Part shown: positions 22,787 to 30,881 of the stretch, one piece after another
How positions within the stretch are numbered: the stretch's first letter is position 1
Layout of the letters: every line of letters begins with the position of its first letter
From: a virus
Direction: 5' to 3' (one strand)
Length of the DNA: 30,881 bases
IMG/VR virus record: IMGVR_UViG_3300044617_000932
Coordinates: 1 to 30,881 of that record
Made by a program: the position numbers and the translations under genes
Notes under the pieces: model-generated
The model's database searches: none
What the model saw: the letters and a program-made list of their open reading frames with translations, nothing else
What the model was told of the DNA's origin: nothing

Positions 22787-24457
22787 CTATAACTTATTCT
22801 CCACTCCTTTAAATACAGTAGAAAAAGAATCAATTTTATTCGCAGTAACTTCTGTTCTATAATTTTCTTGTGTAAAACGATGAGAAACGTTTGTAATCAA
22901 CCATTGTCCTAAAACTCTGTCATCAAAAGTATTTTTTTCACCAGCACCAATCCGATCTATAAATATAAATTTTCCCGGAGTTCTTAAAGTTAAACCTAAA
23001 CTTTGAAATGAAATTGATTGATTTAAAAATATACTATCCAAAATCATTTGCAATAAAGGGGATTTTTGATTTCCAAAAGGACCATTATATGCAAAATGAT
23101 TTTTAGTCATCTGACCTGTTAGTTTTGTTTTATTTAAATTTAATAAAATTTGCGCTCCTTTTCCTTGTTGAAACGAATATAATCCTTTTGTTCCCATTTC
23201 GTTTAATTTTTTCAAAACATTGGAAACCGAATTATCTTCTTTTTTAATGGAAAAAAATCCGGTATGTTCATTATATAAAGCGACTGGTGAATTTAAAATT
23301 CTATTATCATCCATTGCAACCATTGGTGAGTATTTGTATGACAATATTCGAGAAGCGGCAATTGATGAAAAGTTATTTATTTCGGTTCCTTCGGATTCAT
23401 TTGCTCTTGCGACATAAGGAGGAATATCGCCTTTTTGATCTTGCACCAAACCATCCTCTATTACCAATCTTTCAACTTGTTCCAAAGTTGAATCCGCATA
23501 AATTTTTGAAATTGATGTTAAATGCCATCCTTTATCTTCACTTGATCTCCCATAATCCAATATAACAGGAAATCCATCAGTTGATATGCAATGAGACAAT
23601 ATATAATACATGTCATCAATAGCATTTCTATTGGCGGTTGAATAAAATAAACACAAATTATTTTCATCACCAATATCCCATTTATCATCTTTAATTTGAT
23701 CCAATCGAATGTTTGGTTTATCTATACTACCATTACCATCAAAACCAACATATATTGGTTCGTCGGTCATATCCCCATTAGTTGTTGCAAATTTTAAAAA
23801 TTCTTTTAAAACCGTGTTTGGATTCAAAGAGGATTCCGCATCCGTCAATGAAACATCTTCGGGTAAATTTTGTAATTTTGTTGAAAACATTTCAGAAGAC
23901 CATTCCAAATTTTTTTCTTTTAATATTTGATATCGCTCATCAACCAAAACATACATTCTTTTTTTTCTTTGATTGTTATCCACAGGAATATCTACAATTT
24001 CAGAAACAACAAAATCATAATCCATTTCCCAATATTTTTTGGGAAATTTTGAATCACTTGATTGATCTAAAGTAATTTGACCTTGATTAATTTTTGCATC
24101 AATTGGATGTATGTTTATATAAATTTTATTTCTTCCATCTGTTCTATCAATATATGGAGGCATATTGGTTTGTGGATTACCTCTTAAAAAGATTTCAAAA
24201 TCATTGTTAAAAACAATTTCTGCTTTTGTAATCCAATTAAACAAAGATTCATGTATCGTTAATGATTCTATTAAAAAAAACGGAACATACAATGGCGGTT
24301 GATCATCCAACTGGTTATACATTGCAACTTCCATATAATAATATTGATTATTTGGTCCTTGATAATATGAACCTTTTTTGCTATCCATTTTTTTGGCAGC
24401 ATTATTGTTTCCGGTAATATTGATAGCAACCCAATTTTTTACTTGTTCAACATTCAT
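22787..24457 (-). CDS. 27: Baseplate hub subunit (T4 gp27-like)
   Basis: This 556-residue protein resembles the tail-tube-like hub proteins (gp27 and the late-control D family). A N-terminal tube-like domain has strands such as YVPFFLIESLTIHES and ITKAEIVFNN. A central region holds Asp/Asn-rich loops. The C-terminal part (about 490-556) has the typical run GKFIFIDRIGAG, DRVLGQWLITNVSHRF and YRTEVTANKIDSF found in hub proteins. It would sit between the tail tube and gp5. It is longer than T4 gp27 (391). A perfect T4 late promoter box lies upstream inside the end of the tube-fold gene, 18 bases from the ATG. The gp27 identity is by pattern and context. Confidence 0.75.
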   Translation of the reverse strand: MNVEQVKNWVAINITGNNNAAKKMDSKKGSYYQGPNNQYYYMEVAMYNQLDDQPPLYVPFFLIESLTIHESLFNWITKAEIVFNNDFEIFLRGNPQTNMPPYIDRTDGRNKIYINIHPIDAKINQGQITLDQSSDSKFPKKYWEMDYDFVVSEIVDIPVDNNQRKKRMYVLVDERYQILKEKNLEWSSEMFSTKLQNLPEDVSLTDAESSLNPNTVLKEFLKFATTNGDMTDEPIYVGFDGNGSIDKPNIRLDQIKDDKWDIGDENNLCLFYSTANRNAIDDMYYILSHCISTDGFPVILDYGRSSEDKGWHLTSISKIYADSTLEQVERLVIEDGLVQDQKGDIPPYVARANESEGTEINNFSSIAASRILSYKYSPMVAMDDNRILNSPVALYNEHTGFFSIKKEDNSVSNVLKKLNEMGTKGLYSFQQGKGAQILLNLNKTKLTGQMTKNHFAYNGPFGNQKSPLLQMILDSIFLNQSISFQSLGLTLRTPGKFIFIDRIGAGEKNTFDDRVLGQWLITNVSHRFTQENYRTEVTANKIDSFSTVFKGVENKL

Positions 24458-24458
24458 A

Positions 24459-25052
24459 TTAAGAGCAAGCTATTTTATTTATATCCCTTTCCAAATTAAC
24501 TTCCAATTGATTAAAAACAAAAGTTACTGTTGAATTTATTTCCATAGGTTCTTGATTTGTATAATTTATTTCACTTAAACTTGTTGGAAATGCATGTTTA
24601 TACTTAAATGATATTATTTTATTGTTATATTCATCCAATCCATAAATTGTAAAAATAGATGTATATTCAGACATGGGATTTTCCATTCCTATTGAATTCT
24701 CAGGATAATTGTGTGCTTTAGATGATGATGTTTTAAAATCATTTAACAGATTCAACCAATTCCATATTATCCAATAATTTTTATATCCATTATCTATTAA
24801 AAATCTCACGGTTAATGGTTCATACGCGGGTCTGGAAAAACTTGATGTTTTATAAACCTGTCCACCAAAAGAAACATCTATGGCTGGAATATTAATTGAT
24901 GGTACGGGAGAACCATATATAGATAATTGTAAAGGATCTATTCTAAAATTTTCCCCAACAACATCGTTTAATTTTTTTTTCAATGCTGTCGGCACATCCA
25001 AAATTAATATAAATTTATCTGATCTTGATTTGTTTAAAGGTGTCTGTGTCAT
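24459..25052 (-). CDS. Tail-tube-fold protein (T4 gp19-like)
   Basis: This 197-residue protein has the strand pattern of phage tail-tube proteins: an opening FILILDV strand, a SIYGSPVPSINIPAIDVSFGGQVYKTSSFS region, a YEPLTVRFLIDNGYKNYWIIWNWLNLL segment, and a closing SLSEINYTNQEPMEINSTVTFVFNQLEVN. The same layout (interface residues, a W-containing helix and a final beta hairpin) is seen in gp19 and in the tube-like domains of gp54 and gp48. At 197 residues it is a little longer than T4 gp19 (163). It may be the major tube protein or a tube-initiator disc. It starts one base after the gp17 stop and ends one base before the hub gene, so the three are co-transcribed. Confidence 0.6.
   Translation of the reverse strand: MTQTPLNKSRSDKFILILDVPTALKKKLNDVVGENFRIDPLQLSIYGSPVPSINIPAIDVSFGGQVYKTSSFSRPAYEPLTVRFLIDNGYKNYWIIWNWLNLLNDFKTSSSKAHNYPENSIGMENPMSEYTSIFTIYGLDEYNNKIISFKYKHAFPTSLSEINYTNQEPMEINSTVTFVFNQLEVNLERDINKIACS
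24476..24483 (-). promoter_or_regulatory. T4-consensus late promoter box TATAAATA before the hub gene
   Basis: Minus-strand TATAAATA is an exact match to the T4 late consensus, located 18 bases before the gp27-like ATG at 24457 and inside the end of the preceding gene. It is the best late-promoter candidate in the window. Confidence 0.6.
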
Positions 25053-25053
25053 A

Positions 25054-26916
25054 TTAAAATAAAACTACGGGTCTAAATTCTTCTCCTAAAGGAATTGTTT
25101 CTTTTTCCTCAACAGGTTTTTTTTCAACAGGTTTGTCCCATAAAGAAGATAACCAACCTTTGAAATCAATGGTTTCTTGTTCTATGGATACTGGTTTTTC
25201 TGTTTCAAATTTACCAACAAAAGAAAATCCTGAATTTAAAACTGGATTCTTTTTAAAATTTGAAACTTGACCATAGAACAAAGGGCTTTTTTTAATTAAA
25301 TCTGAATTATTAACCAAAGGTATTATTTTTAAAGGTCTTCCTTGATCGTCAGTTTCAATTATATTAAAATACTTTACAGCAACATTTGGATCTAAAATAA
25401 ACAAAGCCCATATCAAAGCAAAAACTTTGTCATCCAAATCCGTTTCTTTTCTTTTACTATAAGTAAAATTTTCATGCCTGACAAAATTTGTCAATTCAAT
25501 TAAAGTATCTATATCATATAAAGAAACTGCTTTAAGTCCATTCAACCAATATCTAAAATTTGTAACACCCCTGTATTTTGTATTTGTATGGTTGTGTATT
25601 CCAAAACGATTTTCTGTATTGTAATGTTTACTAAAACCATCAAAATGATAAGAAACAACCGATTCGTAATTGTGGGTATGACATAGAATATCCAATACTT
25701 GTTGACCATTGTTGTTATTTTCAACTAAAATAGGAGGTCTTCCCCAATCATCCAATATACCCATCAATCTAGTTCCAAAATGAAATGGACTCATTTGATT
25801 TGTATTATAAATTGCAACTTGTTTTATGTTTGTTAAATCAGAAACATCTAAAATTTGAGCTACGGTGTTTGTTCTTCCAATACCTTCACCAACATCAACA
25901 CCAATTGCATAAAAAGATTCAGGGTTTGGTGTTTCAAATATTTTATAATTTCCGTTATCCATCACCAACACAGGTTCTTTTGATTGAGCTTTTAATCTTT
26001 CCAACACTTCTGGATCTATTGCTGTTTTAGTTTTATCATGAAAAACATTTCCATACTCTTGATCAAAATCATCTTTTGATCCAATTGCGTCCAATGCTTG
26101 TTTTTTCCATTCCTCATCCCTACCCGGAACATCCCACCAATTTACAATTTCCAAATGCCAATCACTATTGGGTTTTTGTGCTTGTTGATAAAGCTCATAA
26201 AATTTATTATCAACACCATTTGGTGTACTAATAACAACCAATTGAGATTTTTTCATGGAAGAAATAATTGGAATAGCAGATTTCCATAATTCTTTCATTA
26301 ATTCATTTGGACAATGTGCCATTTCATCAATAATCAAAAGATTACTTGTGGATCCACGAGGACCAGCCGCTGATGTGGAACTAATTGTTATTTTAGAATC
26401 ATTTTTTAATTCAAATCCATCTTTTCTCCAAGATTTGATTGGTGGTTTCATCCAAATCGGAAGTTGTTCAAAAGCCATTTTGATGCGAGAGAAAATTTCT
26501 TTTGCCGTATCTTCTTTGTTTGCAACAATAGTAATTCTTTTATCGGATTGAAAGCACACGATCCAAAGAGCATATATTGTAATTGTGGTTGTTTTTCCAC
26601 TTTGACGGCTTGATAAAACAACATTAAAACGATTGTTTACAAATGCTTTTAATAAACTTTTTTGATATTTATATAAATTAATCTTTTGTTTTCCATCTTC
26701 TGTAATAATATAAAAATAGTTTTCCGCAAAATGGTTTATTTTTTTTGAACACATTTTAAGTTCATCAACCATTTCCGGTGTCCATTTAATTTGTGCATCA
26801 TCCCTTAAAAGATTTTCATTGCCTTTATAAAAATTTGCATCAACCAAAACATCTTCATTTTGAAGATTGGAAAGGTCAAATGTTGGTTCTAAATCTATTT
26901 TCTTTTTTCTTCCCAT
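25054..26916 (-). CDS. 17: Terminase large subunit (T4 gp17)
   Basis: This is the DNA-packaging motor with an ATPase and a nuclease. Walker A SRQSGKT is at residues 103-109 and Walker B LLIIDE at 193-198. A coupling STPNG motif follows at about 230-234. The RNase-H-like nuclease has D341 in GVDVGEG, E399 in LVEN and D496 in DLDDK, the expected metal-binding triad. Its 620 residues match T4 gp17 (610). It packages DNA into the prohead and cuts it. In T4 it is next to gp16 and gp18, but here it lies between a gp53-like and a tube-fold gene. A TAAATA motif precedes its ATG and also supplies the stop codon of the upstream gene. Confidence 0.96.
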   Translation of the reverse strand: MGRKKKIDLEPTFDLSNLQNEDVLVDANFYKGNENLLRDDAQIKWTPEMVDELKMCSKKINHFAENYFYIITEDGKQKINLYKYQKSLLKAFVNNRFNVVLSSRQSGKTTTITIYALWIVCFQSDKRITIVANKEDTAKEIFSRIKMAFEQLPIWMKPPIKSWRKDGFELKNDSKITISSTSAAGPRGSTSNLLIIDEMAHCPNELMKELWKSAIPIISSMKKSQLVVISTPNGVDNKFYELYQQAQKPNSDWHLEIVNWWDVPGRDEEWKKQALDAIGSKDDFDQEYGNVFHDKTKTAIDPEVLERLKAQSKEPVLVMDNGNYKIFETPNPESFYAIGVDVGEGIGRTNTVAQILDVSDLTNIKQVAIYNTNQMSPFHFGTRLMGILDDWGRPPILVENNNNGQQVLDILCHTHNYESVVSYHFDGFSKHYNTENRFGIHNHTNTKYRGVTNFRYWLNGLKAVSLYDIDTLIELTNFVRHENFTYSKRKETDLDDKVFALIWALFILDPNVAVKYFNIIETDDQGRPLKIIPLVNNSDLIKKSPLFYGQVSNFKKNPVLNSGFSFVGKFETEKPVSIEQETIDFKGWLSSLWDKPVEKKPVEEKETIPLGEEFRPVVLF

Positions 26917-26921
26917 ATATG

Positions 26922-26927
26922 TATTTA
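26922..26927 (-). promoter_or_regulatory. Late-promoter-like TAAATA before gp17
   Basis: TAAATA lies 5 bases before the terminase ATG at 26916, and its TAA is the stop of the gp53-like gene. It fits the same spacing as the motifs at 18650, 21558 and 28691. Confidence 0.35.
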
Positions 26928-27281
26928 GTTGTTAATTTGTTTCTCAAGATTTGATATAATTGATGAAACAAAATTTCTTTTTAATAGTTTAATTTTGGTT
27001 CCCGGTTCTGGTATTTTGGTTGGATCTTGTATCCTATTATATTCACAAACCAACCACCATAAAAAAATTGTTCCATAATATTTGTATGAAATTAAAATCC
27101 AAGTATCATTAATAGAAACCAAATATTCATCTTCAACAGAAGTATCATTTGCTGGAAAAATGTTTATCGATCTCAATAAATTATAAAATTTATTTTGTTC
27201 ATCATCGGTATATATGTTGAAAAAATTTTCATACCTATATATTGATAAATCCGGTAAGTCTTTAAAATCTTTTTGTTTCAT
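26925..27281 (-). CDS. 53: Baseplate wedge protein, gp53/LysM-like
   Basis: This 118-residue protein has a C-terminal segment with the LysM/gp53 pattern: NDTWILISYKYYGTIFLWWLVCEYNRIQDPTKI then a P-x-PGTKI turn. This is the W...YYG...LWW...N...DP...GT signature of phage LysM-like wedge proteins and of T4 gp53. T4 gp53 is 196 residues, so this is a shorter form. Its ATG overlaps the stop of the gp48-like gene by four bases (ATGA), so the two are coupled. It is predicted to help hold the baseplate wedges around the hub. The gp53 assignment is by motif and context. Confidence 0.55.
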   Translation of the reverse strand: MKQKDFKDLPDLSIYRYENFFNIYTDDEQNKFYNLLRSINIFPANDTSVEDEYLVSINDTWILISYKYYGTIFLWWLVCEYNRIQDPTKIPEPGTKIKLLKRNFVSSIISNLEKQINN

Positions 27282-28684
27282 AATCTCATGGGTTGCGGTT
27301 GGGATGATGGTACAAATCTAGCTGGTATATTTGATCTAAATGATGCACTACCAAAAGTAGAGGGTGCTGGTGGTGGTGACGGAGGTAATGCGCTTGGATT
27401 GTTGCTTGAAGGTGGTGATGGTGGCAATGCGCTTGGATTGTTGCTTGGAGGTGGTGATGGAGGTAAGAAATTGTCGTTTGGTGTCACGGGAGCTATTGGG
27501 GCTTGCCCACCACCCCTTGTTGGCGTGTCTTGTCCTGCTGGTGCTGTTACTGTATCAGGATAAAATAAACCAGCAGCATTCCAACCAGCTTGTTCTGATA
27601 ATTGTTGTGCTGCATTTGGTAAATTTCCAATAAATCCAGTTACATTATTAAGTCCTTGATTGAGATTAGCTACAACTTCAGCGGTATTTGCATTTGTTAT
27701 TGATATTTTTGATCCACCCATCGCACCAGCAAAAACATTTGAACTTTGTGATAAAAGATCAGTAAATGTTATTGTTACCTTATATGCTTCTGGAATTAAA
27801 ATTTCACCAGTACCATAAGCACTCCATTCTCTCATTCTTCTAGTGGTTCCTATACTATCAACTTTAAAATTTGTTACAACAGCAGCCGCCATATAAAGAC
27901 CACCTATAGAACCAGCATCGACTTCATAAATTTTTGGTGGTATAAATGACATTAAAGATGTTCTTGTTTTTAATGATTGAAAGGTGAATAAATTTACAAA
28001 ACTGAAATGGGAAAAAGCGGATTCCAAATCAATTGTATTGTATAATGGAAATGATATTGTTACGGATTGTGGTTCCGTACTACCATATTGTTTCGTTTCC
28101 TCAAAACCAAATCCGGGAGTTGCAAACGCACCCACAATACCAGCACCCGTTCCTATTAATTTAGCGGCTAAAGCCAAATTATCTAATCCACCACCAAACG
28201 ATGAACCACCCGTTCCAGAACTTTTAAGCGCAGAACCTAATCCTTCAAAAGCAGCCCATGTATTTGAAACTGTTCTTATATTATCTCCCGTTTTTAACAA
28301 CCAAGGAAAATTATAAGTAAAACCTGTATTTTCAGCAGCATATAATTGAACAAACGAATCAACGGTTCCTGCTACAGCAGCTTGTGCGGTTCCATATAAT
28401 AAATTTGATAATTGCGTTGCCCATGCACCATATTGTAATTCTTTTTCTGTTACAAAAATTCTAGGTACTTCACTTCTATCACCACCGGGATTACACCAAT
28501 TCATGTCATCACAAACATTTACAAGACCATCACCAGAAGGTCTTAAAACAATATAAGGTGTACTCTCCAAACCAAATATATTAAGTGCCCTACTTTCGGC
28601 ATAAAAATATTTGTTTCCAGCCATTGTGGAATTAAATTTATTGGCTGAAGACCAATCCGAAGAGATTTGAGAAAAAGAAGCCAT
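27278..28684 (-). CDS. 48: Baseplate tube-cap protein (T4 gp48-like) with proline-rich tail
   Basis: The central part (about residues 205-330) resembles T4 gp48, the disc that caps and starts the tail tube. Similar stretches are the strand-rich VTISFPLYNT-x-DLESAFSHFSFVNLF (compare the TWDLTPRSTEDLMAIIN-x-YQYFNYFS region of gp48) and a late EAYKVTITFTDLLSQSSNVFAG (compare FTLEITMREIITL). A glycine-rich middle region (about 150-185) is low complexity. The C-terminus (about 370-468) is proline/serine/asparagine-rich, with two and a half copies of a 13-residue repeat. That tail is absent from T4 gp48. The protein is read just after the tape-measure gene, as expected for a tube-initiation component. 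The gp48 call is moderate. Confidence 0.6.
   Translation of the reverse strand: MASFSQISSDWSSANKFNSTMAGNKYFYAESRALNIFGLESTPYIVLRPSGDGLVNVCDDMNWCNPGGDRSEVPRIFVTEKELQYGAWATQLSNLLYGTAQAAVAGTVDSFVQLYAAENTGFTYNFPWLLKTGDNIRTVSNTWAAFEGLGSALKSSGTGGSSFGGGLDNLALAAKLIGTGAGIVGAFATPGFGFEETKQYGSTEPQSVTISFPLYNTIDLESAFSHFSFVNLFTFQSLKTRTSLMSFIPPKIYEVDAGSIGGLYMAAAVVTNFKVDSIGTTRRMREWSAYGTGEILIPEAYKVTITFTDLLSQSSNVFAGAMGGSKISITNANTAEVVANLNQGLNNVTGFIGNLPNAAQQLSEQAGWNAAGLFYPDTVTAPAGQDTPTRGGGQAPIAPVTPNDNFLPPSPPPSNNPSALPPSPPSSNNPSALPPSPPPAPSTFGSASFRSNIPARFVPSSQPQPMRL
27372..27467. repeat. 39-bp tandem repeat in the gp48-like gene
   Basis: Two full copies of a 39-base unit (27372-27410, 27411-27449) and a partial third (27450-27467) lie in frame. 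They encode a 13-residue Pro/Ser/Asn unit in the C-terminal tail, reading roughly PSPPP-x-NNPSAL. The copies differ at only a few positions, so the array is probably young and may vary in length. Confidence 0.85.
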
Positions 28685-28690
28685 TTATAA

Positions 28691-28696
28691 TATTTA
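28691..28696 (-). promoter_or_regulatory. Late-promoter-like TAAATA before the gp48-like gene
   Basis: TAAATA lies 6 bases before the ATG at 28684. Its TAA is the stop codon of the tape-measure gene, as at the needle and gp17 genes. A TATAAA lies even closer to the ATG (minus strand 28691-28686). Confidence 0.4.
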
Positions 28697-30865
28697 GCCA
28701 GTAGCACTATAATCTCTGGCGTGTTTCCACCAAGAACTTCTTTTGTCTAGGTTTACATCATAAATCGATTTAAATAAATATTCTTTGGATTCATTGTTGG
28801 AAGAAACATTAGTACTGTTATTATTAATTAAAATATTTTGATTATTCATCATATTTGTATTCATCAAAGATAATTGGTTACTAACTTCAGACATAATTTT
28901 TTTTAAATCATCAACACCTTTATCTAAAATTCCTCCTTTTTTAGATGCTAATATTTCGTCAGATGGATCTGATCTATACATGTCACCAGTTTGTCTATCA
29001 ATTATGTCATATGATGTTGATTTTGGTTTTAAAAGTTTGTCTTGAATGCGTTTTCCTTTTTCATCAAACATTTTATCCAAAAATTCTTTGTCTTCATCGC
29101 TAAGTTGACCTTTATTTTCTTCTCTGTAATATCTTTCAGCAGCATCTCTTTCAGTTTCTTCACCTTTAGGTTTTAAACGTTCTGCCATATCAATTGAATC
29201 TTTAGTAAGAAGGCGATTAGGATCCTCAAAAGCCATTGTAACCCTTTTACCCATTTGAGCGCCCATTCCACCAAAACTATAATCATCGGTCATACCACGC
29301 ATAAATTTTCCAACAGCATTTTCAGTTTTCCAACCTTTTCCTGTTAATAAATTCCAAATTCCAGTAGCACCTTCAGACACAATTCCAATTAAACTGGCAA
29401 TTCCATCACCCAACCCAAAAAAGGCAGATGTTAAAACTGCTATAGATTTTTCAAAAATATTTAAATTTTCATTATTCCACACATCAAAGAGTGTTTTCCC
29501 TGCTGCAACTAAAGGATCTAAAATTACCAAAAACGAAGCTAATGTTTTAAAAATAGATAAAACGGGTTTCATCCAATTACCAAATGGTTTTAAAACCTCA
29601 ACCACATCTAAAAATATTTTAACAATATTATCTCCAGTTTCTTTTAAAAAAGTCCAAAGCGGTTTTAATGATTCAGAAATTTTAGTTAAAATTTTTGCTA
29701 TATCATCAAAAAACGGCATAATTTTTTCATTATAAATATTTTCAAAAGATTTAAAAGCATTAGTAAAAGGCGTTGATACATATTTTTCCCAAGTATTGCT
29801 TACTCCAGTACCAAAATCTTCTATTCTTTTCCAAATGCCAGAAAAATTAAATGCACCTTTTGCTTTTTGTGCATTTGATAATTCTTTAGCTTTAGCAACA
29901 TCCGCTAATTCATCAAAATTCATTATTTCTTTAACTTTTTTAATAAAAGATGCCCATTTTTCTTTAAATGGGTTTGTTATAAATTCATCAAAATATGATT
30001 TTATATAATACCCAACATCTTTTATTGTATCAACAACCTTTCCCCATTTTAATCTCATCCAATCAGCCAAATCATCCAATTTTAAAAATTTTTTTATTTT
30101 TTCGGGAAGTTTTATTAAATCATCAACAAAATCAACAAGTGTGTTTTTAAAAGATCTTAACTTTTCTAAAACAGAAGTTATTGCAACAACTATACCACCA
30201 AGAATTGCTAAAACACCCATAAGTAATAATTCCAGAAATCCTCCTTTACCAGAACCACTTGGTTGTAAAGTTTTCATTAATTTATCTAAAGCATCTGTAT
30301 TTGCGTTTAATGCCTTATATATGGGATCTAAAAGTTTTTTTAATATAACTACGCCCTCTGGATGAAAACTAACCCTTACAATATCTTCTCCAAAGTTTTT
30401 TTGTTCGGATGTAGTTTTTTCTTGTGGTTTTAATTTATTTAAAAGAGTTTCAGGTAAATTATTTATACGTTTTAAAAAATCAAAAATAGAAGATTTATCA
30501 TTTTGTACATTTTCATTTTGATTTGATATATTTTTAATACCTTTTGGTATGATTTTATTGTAATCAAATTCTTGAAATTTTTCAAAATCACTTTTTTCTT
30601 GTTTTAAACGTTTTATTTTTTCATCGAAAACTTTTTTTTGAAGATCTTCTGTTTCTTTTTCTCGCTTTTCTCTTAATTTTTCTAAATCATCTTCCTTTTT
30701 CTTTGAATCTTTTTCAAATTTTAACTGTTTATCCAATCTTTTATTAAATAAAACTTCAATTTCTTTAAATAAATTTAAATTTTTTGAAACAATTTTATCA
30801 AAAAATTCTTTATCAACCCCATTGGGTTGATTCATAAAATTACTGAAATCTTGCGTGGCTTCCAT
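28694..30865 (-). CDS. Tail tape-measure protein candidate
   Basis: This 723-residue protein has the make-up of a tape-measure protein. A highly charged coiled coil occupies about residues 30-100 and long amphipathic helices fill the middle. Hydrophobic segments lie at about 210-233 (GGFLELLLMGVLAIL...), about 460-486 and about 500-535. The C-terminus is Ser/Asn-rich, ending in a conserved-looking WWKHARDY segment. It is the first gene of the minus-strand unit that I can see and is followed by the gp48-like gene, in agreement with the tail-assembly order. T4 gp29 is 590 residues. The ATG at 30865 lies 16 bases from the window edge, so the promoter is outside or at the edge. The class is well supported by composition, but detailed homology is not. 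Confidence 0.75.
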   Translation of the reverse strand: MEATQDFSNFMNQPNGVDKEFFDKIVSKNLNLFKEIEVLFNKRLDKQLKFEKDSKKKEDDLEKLREKREKETEDLQKKVFDEKIKRLKQEKSDFEKFQEFDYNKIIPKGIKNISNQNENVQNDKSSIFDFLKRINNLPETLLNKLKPQEKTTSEQKNFGEDIVRVSFHPEGVVILKKLLDPIYKALNANTDALDKLMKTLQPSGSGKGGFLELLLMGVLAILGGIVVAITSVLEKLRSFKNTLVDFVDDLIKLPEKIKKFLKLDDLADWMRLKWGKVVDTIKDVGYYIKSYFDEFITNPFKEKWASFIKKVKEIMNFDELADVAKAKELSNAQKAKGAFNFSGIWKRIEDFGTGVSNTWEKYVSTPFTNAFKSFENIYNEKIMPFFDDIAKILTKISESLKPLWTFLKETGDNIVKIFLDVVEVLKPFGNWMKPVLSIFKTLASFLVILDPLVAAGKTLFDVWNNENLNIFEKSIAVLTSAFFGLGDGIASLIGIVSEGATGIWNLLTGKGWKTENAVGKFMRGMTDDYSFGGMGAQMGKRVTMAFEDPNRLLTKDSIDMAERLKPKGEETERDAAERYYREENKGQLSDEDKEFLDKMFDEKGKRIQDKLLKPKSTSYDIIDRQTGDMYRSDPSDEILASKKGGILDKGVDDLKKIMSEVSNQLSLMNTNMMNNQNILINNNSTNVSSNNESKEYLFKSIYDVNLDKRSSWWKHARDYSATG

Positions 30866-30881
30866 TAATAACTACTTATTG

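Noticed and set aside
22786-22833. Longer start for the zinc-ribbon gene
   Set aside because: The extra residues are encoded inside the hub gene end and are not like the rest. The ATG at 22785 follows the hub stop codon after one base.
27273-27633. Glycine- and cysteine-rich plus-strand frames over the tandem repeat
   Set aside because: They are reverse-strand readings of the proline-rich tail of the gp48-like gene.
1-30881. tRNA genes, CRISPR arrays, insertion sequences and integrase
   Set aside because: Gaps between genes are all under 100 bases, and none contains a cloverleaf, spaced repeat array or transposase-like frame.

Overview
This window looks like part of the genome of a T4-like myovirus (a tailed phage with a contractile tail). 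Three things support this. It carries recognisable T4-type replication proteins: gp43 DNA polymerase, UvsX, gp41 helicase, gp32 single-strand binding protein, gp45 clamp and gp46. It also carries a T4-type large terminase and a set of baseplate, hub and tape-measure genes. Genes are packed almost end to end, with start and stop codons touching or overlapping. The DNA is strongly A+T-rich. Few genes (about two of 28) have a clear Shine-Dalgarno sequence. That fits a low-GC host that does not depend on Shine-Dalgarno pairing, such as a marine Bacteroidota, but the host cannot be fixed from this sequence. No tRNA, CRISPR array, insertion sequence or integrase was seen, and no gene-free stretch exceeds 100 bases.

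Left half (1-16478, plus strand): DNA replication and recombination, early/middle type. The order is a small methyltransferase, recombination nuclease subunit gp46 (broken into two frames), a glycosyltransferase-like protein, gp43, a small Sm-like candidate, a rho-independent terminator, a radical-SAM gene with its own promoter, UvsX, gp41, a DHH phosphoesterase, two unknown genes in the position that gp33 and gp59 occupy in T4, gp32, an unknown gene, gp45 and three unknown genes. Several of these units are preceded by a TTG-N19-TA promoter whose -10 box lies only 7-12 bases before the ATG, so the mRNAs may have almost no leader.

Right half (30865-16475, minus strand): virion assembly, late type. 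Read in the direction of transcription it has a tape-measure protein, a gp48-like tube cap with a proline-rich tandem-repeat tail, a gp53/LysM-like wedge protein, the gp17 terminase, a gp19-like tube-fold protein, a gp27-like hub, a small zinc-ribbon protein, two unknowns, a gp5 hub with two peptidoglycan-cutting domains inserted in its OB fold, and a separate beta-helical needle with His and Cys metal-binding-like motifs. One late promoter matches the T4 consensus TATAAATA exactly, and several other genes have a TAAATA motif 5-6 bases before the start codon. The only plus-strand gene in this half is a gp1-like nucleotide kinase, which overlaps the zinc-ribbon gene tail to tail.

The two halves meet at 16475-16478, where the stop codons of two convergent genes interlock in one TTAA. 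The most interesting points are the bifunctional hub lysin, the split gp46, the terminator that contains a promoter -35 box, the near-leaderless promoter architecture and the metal-motif needle protein.
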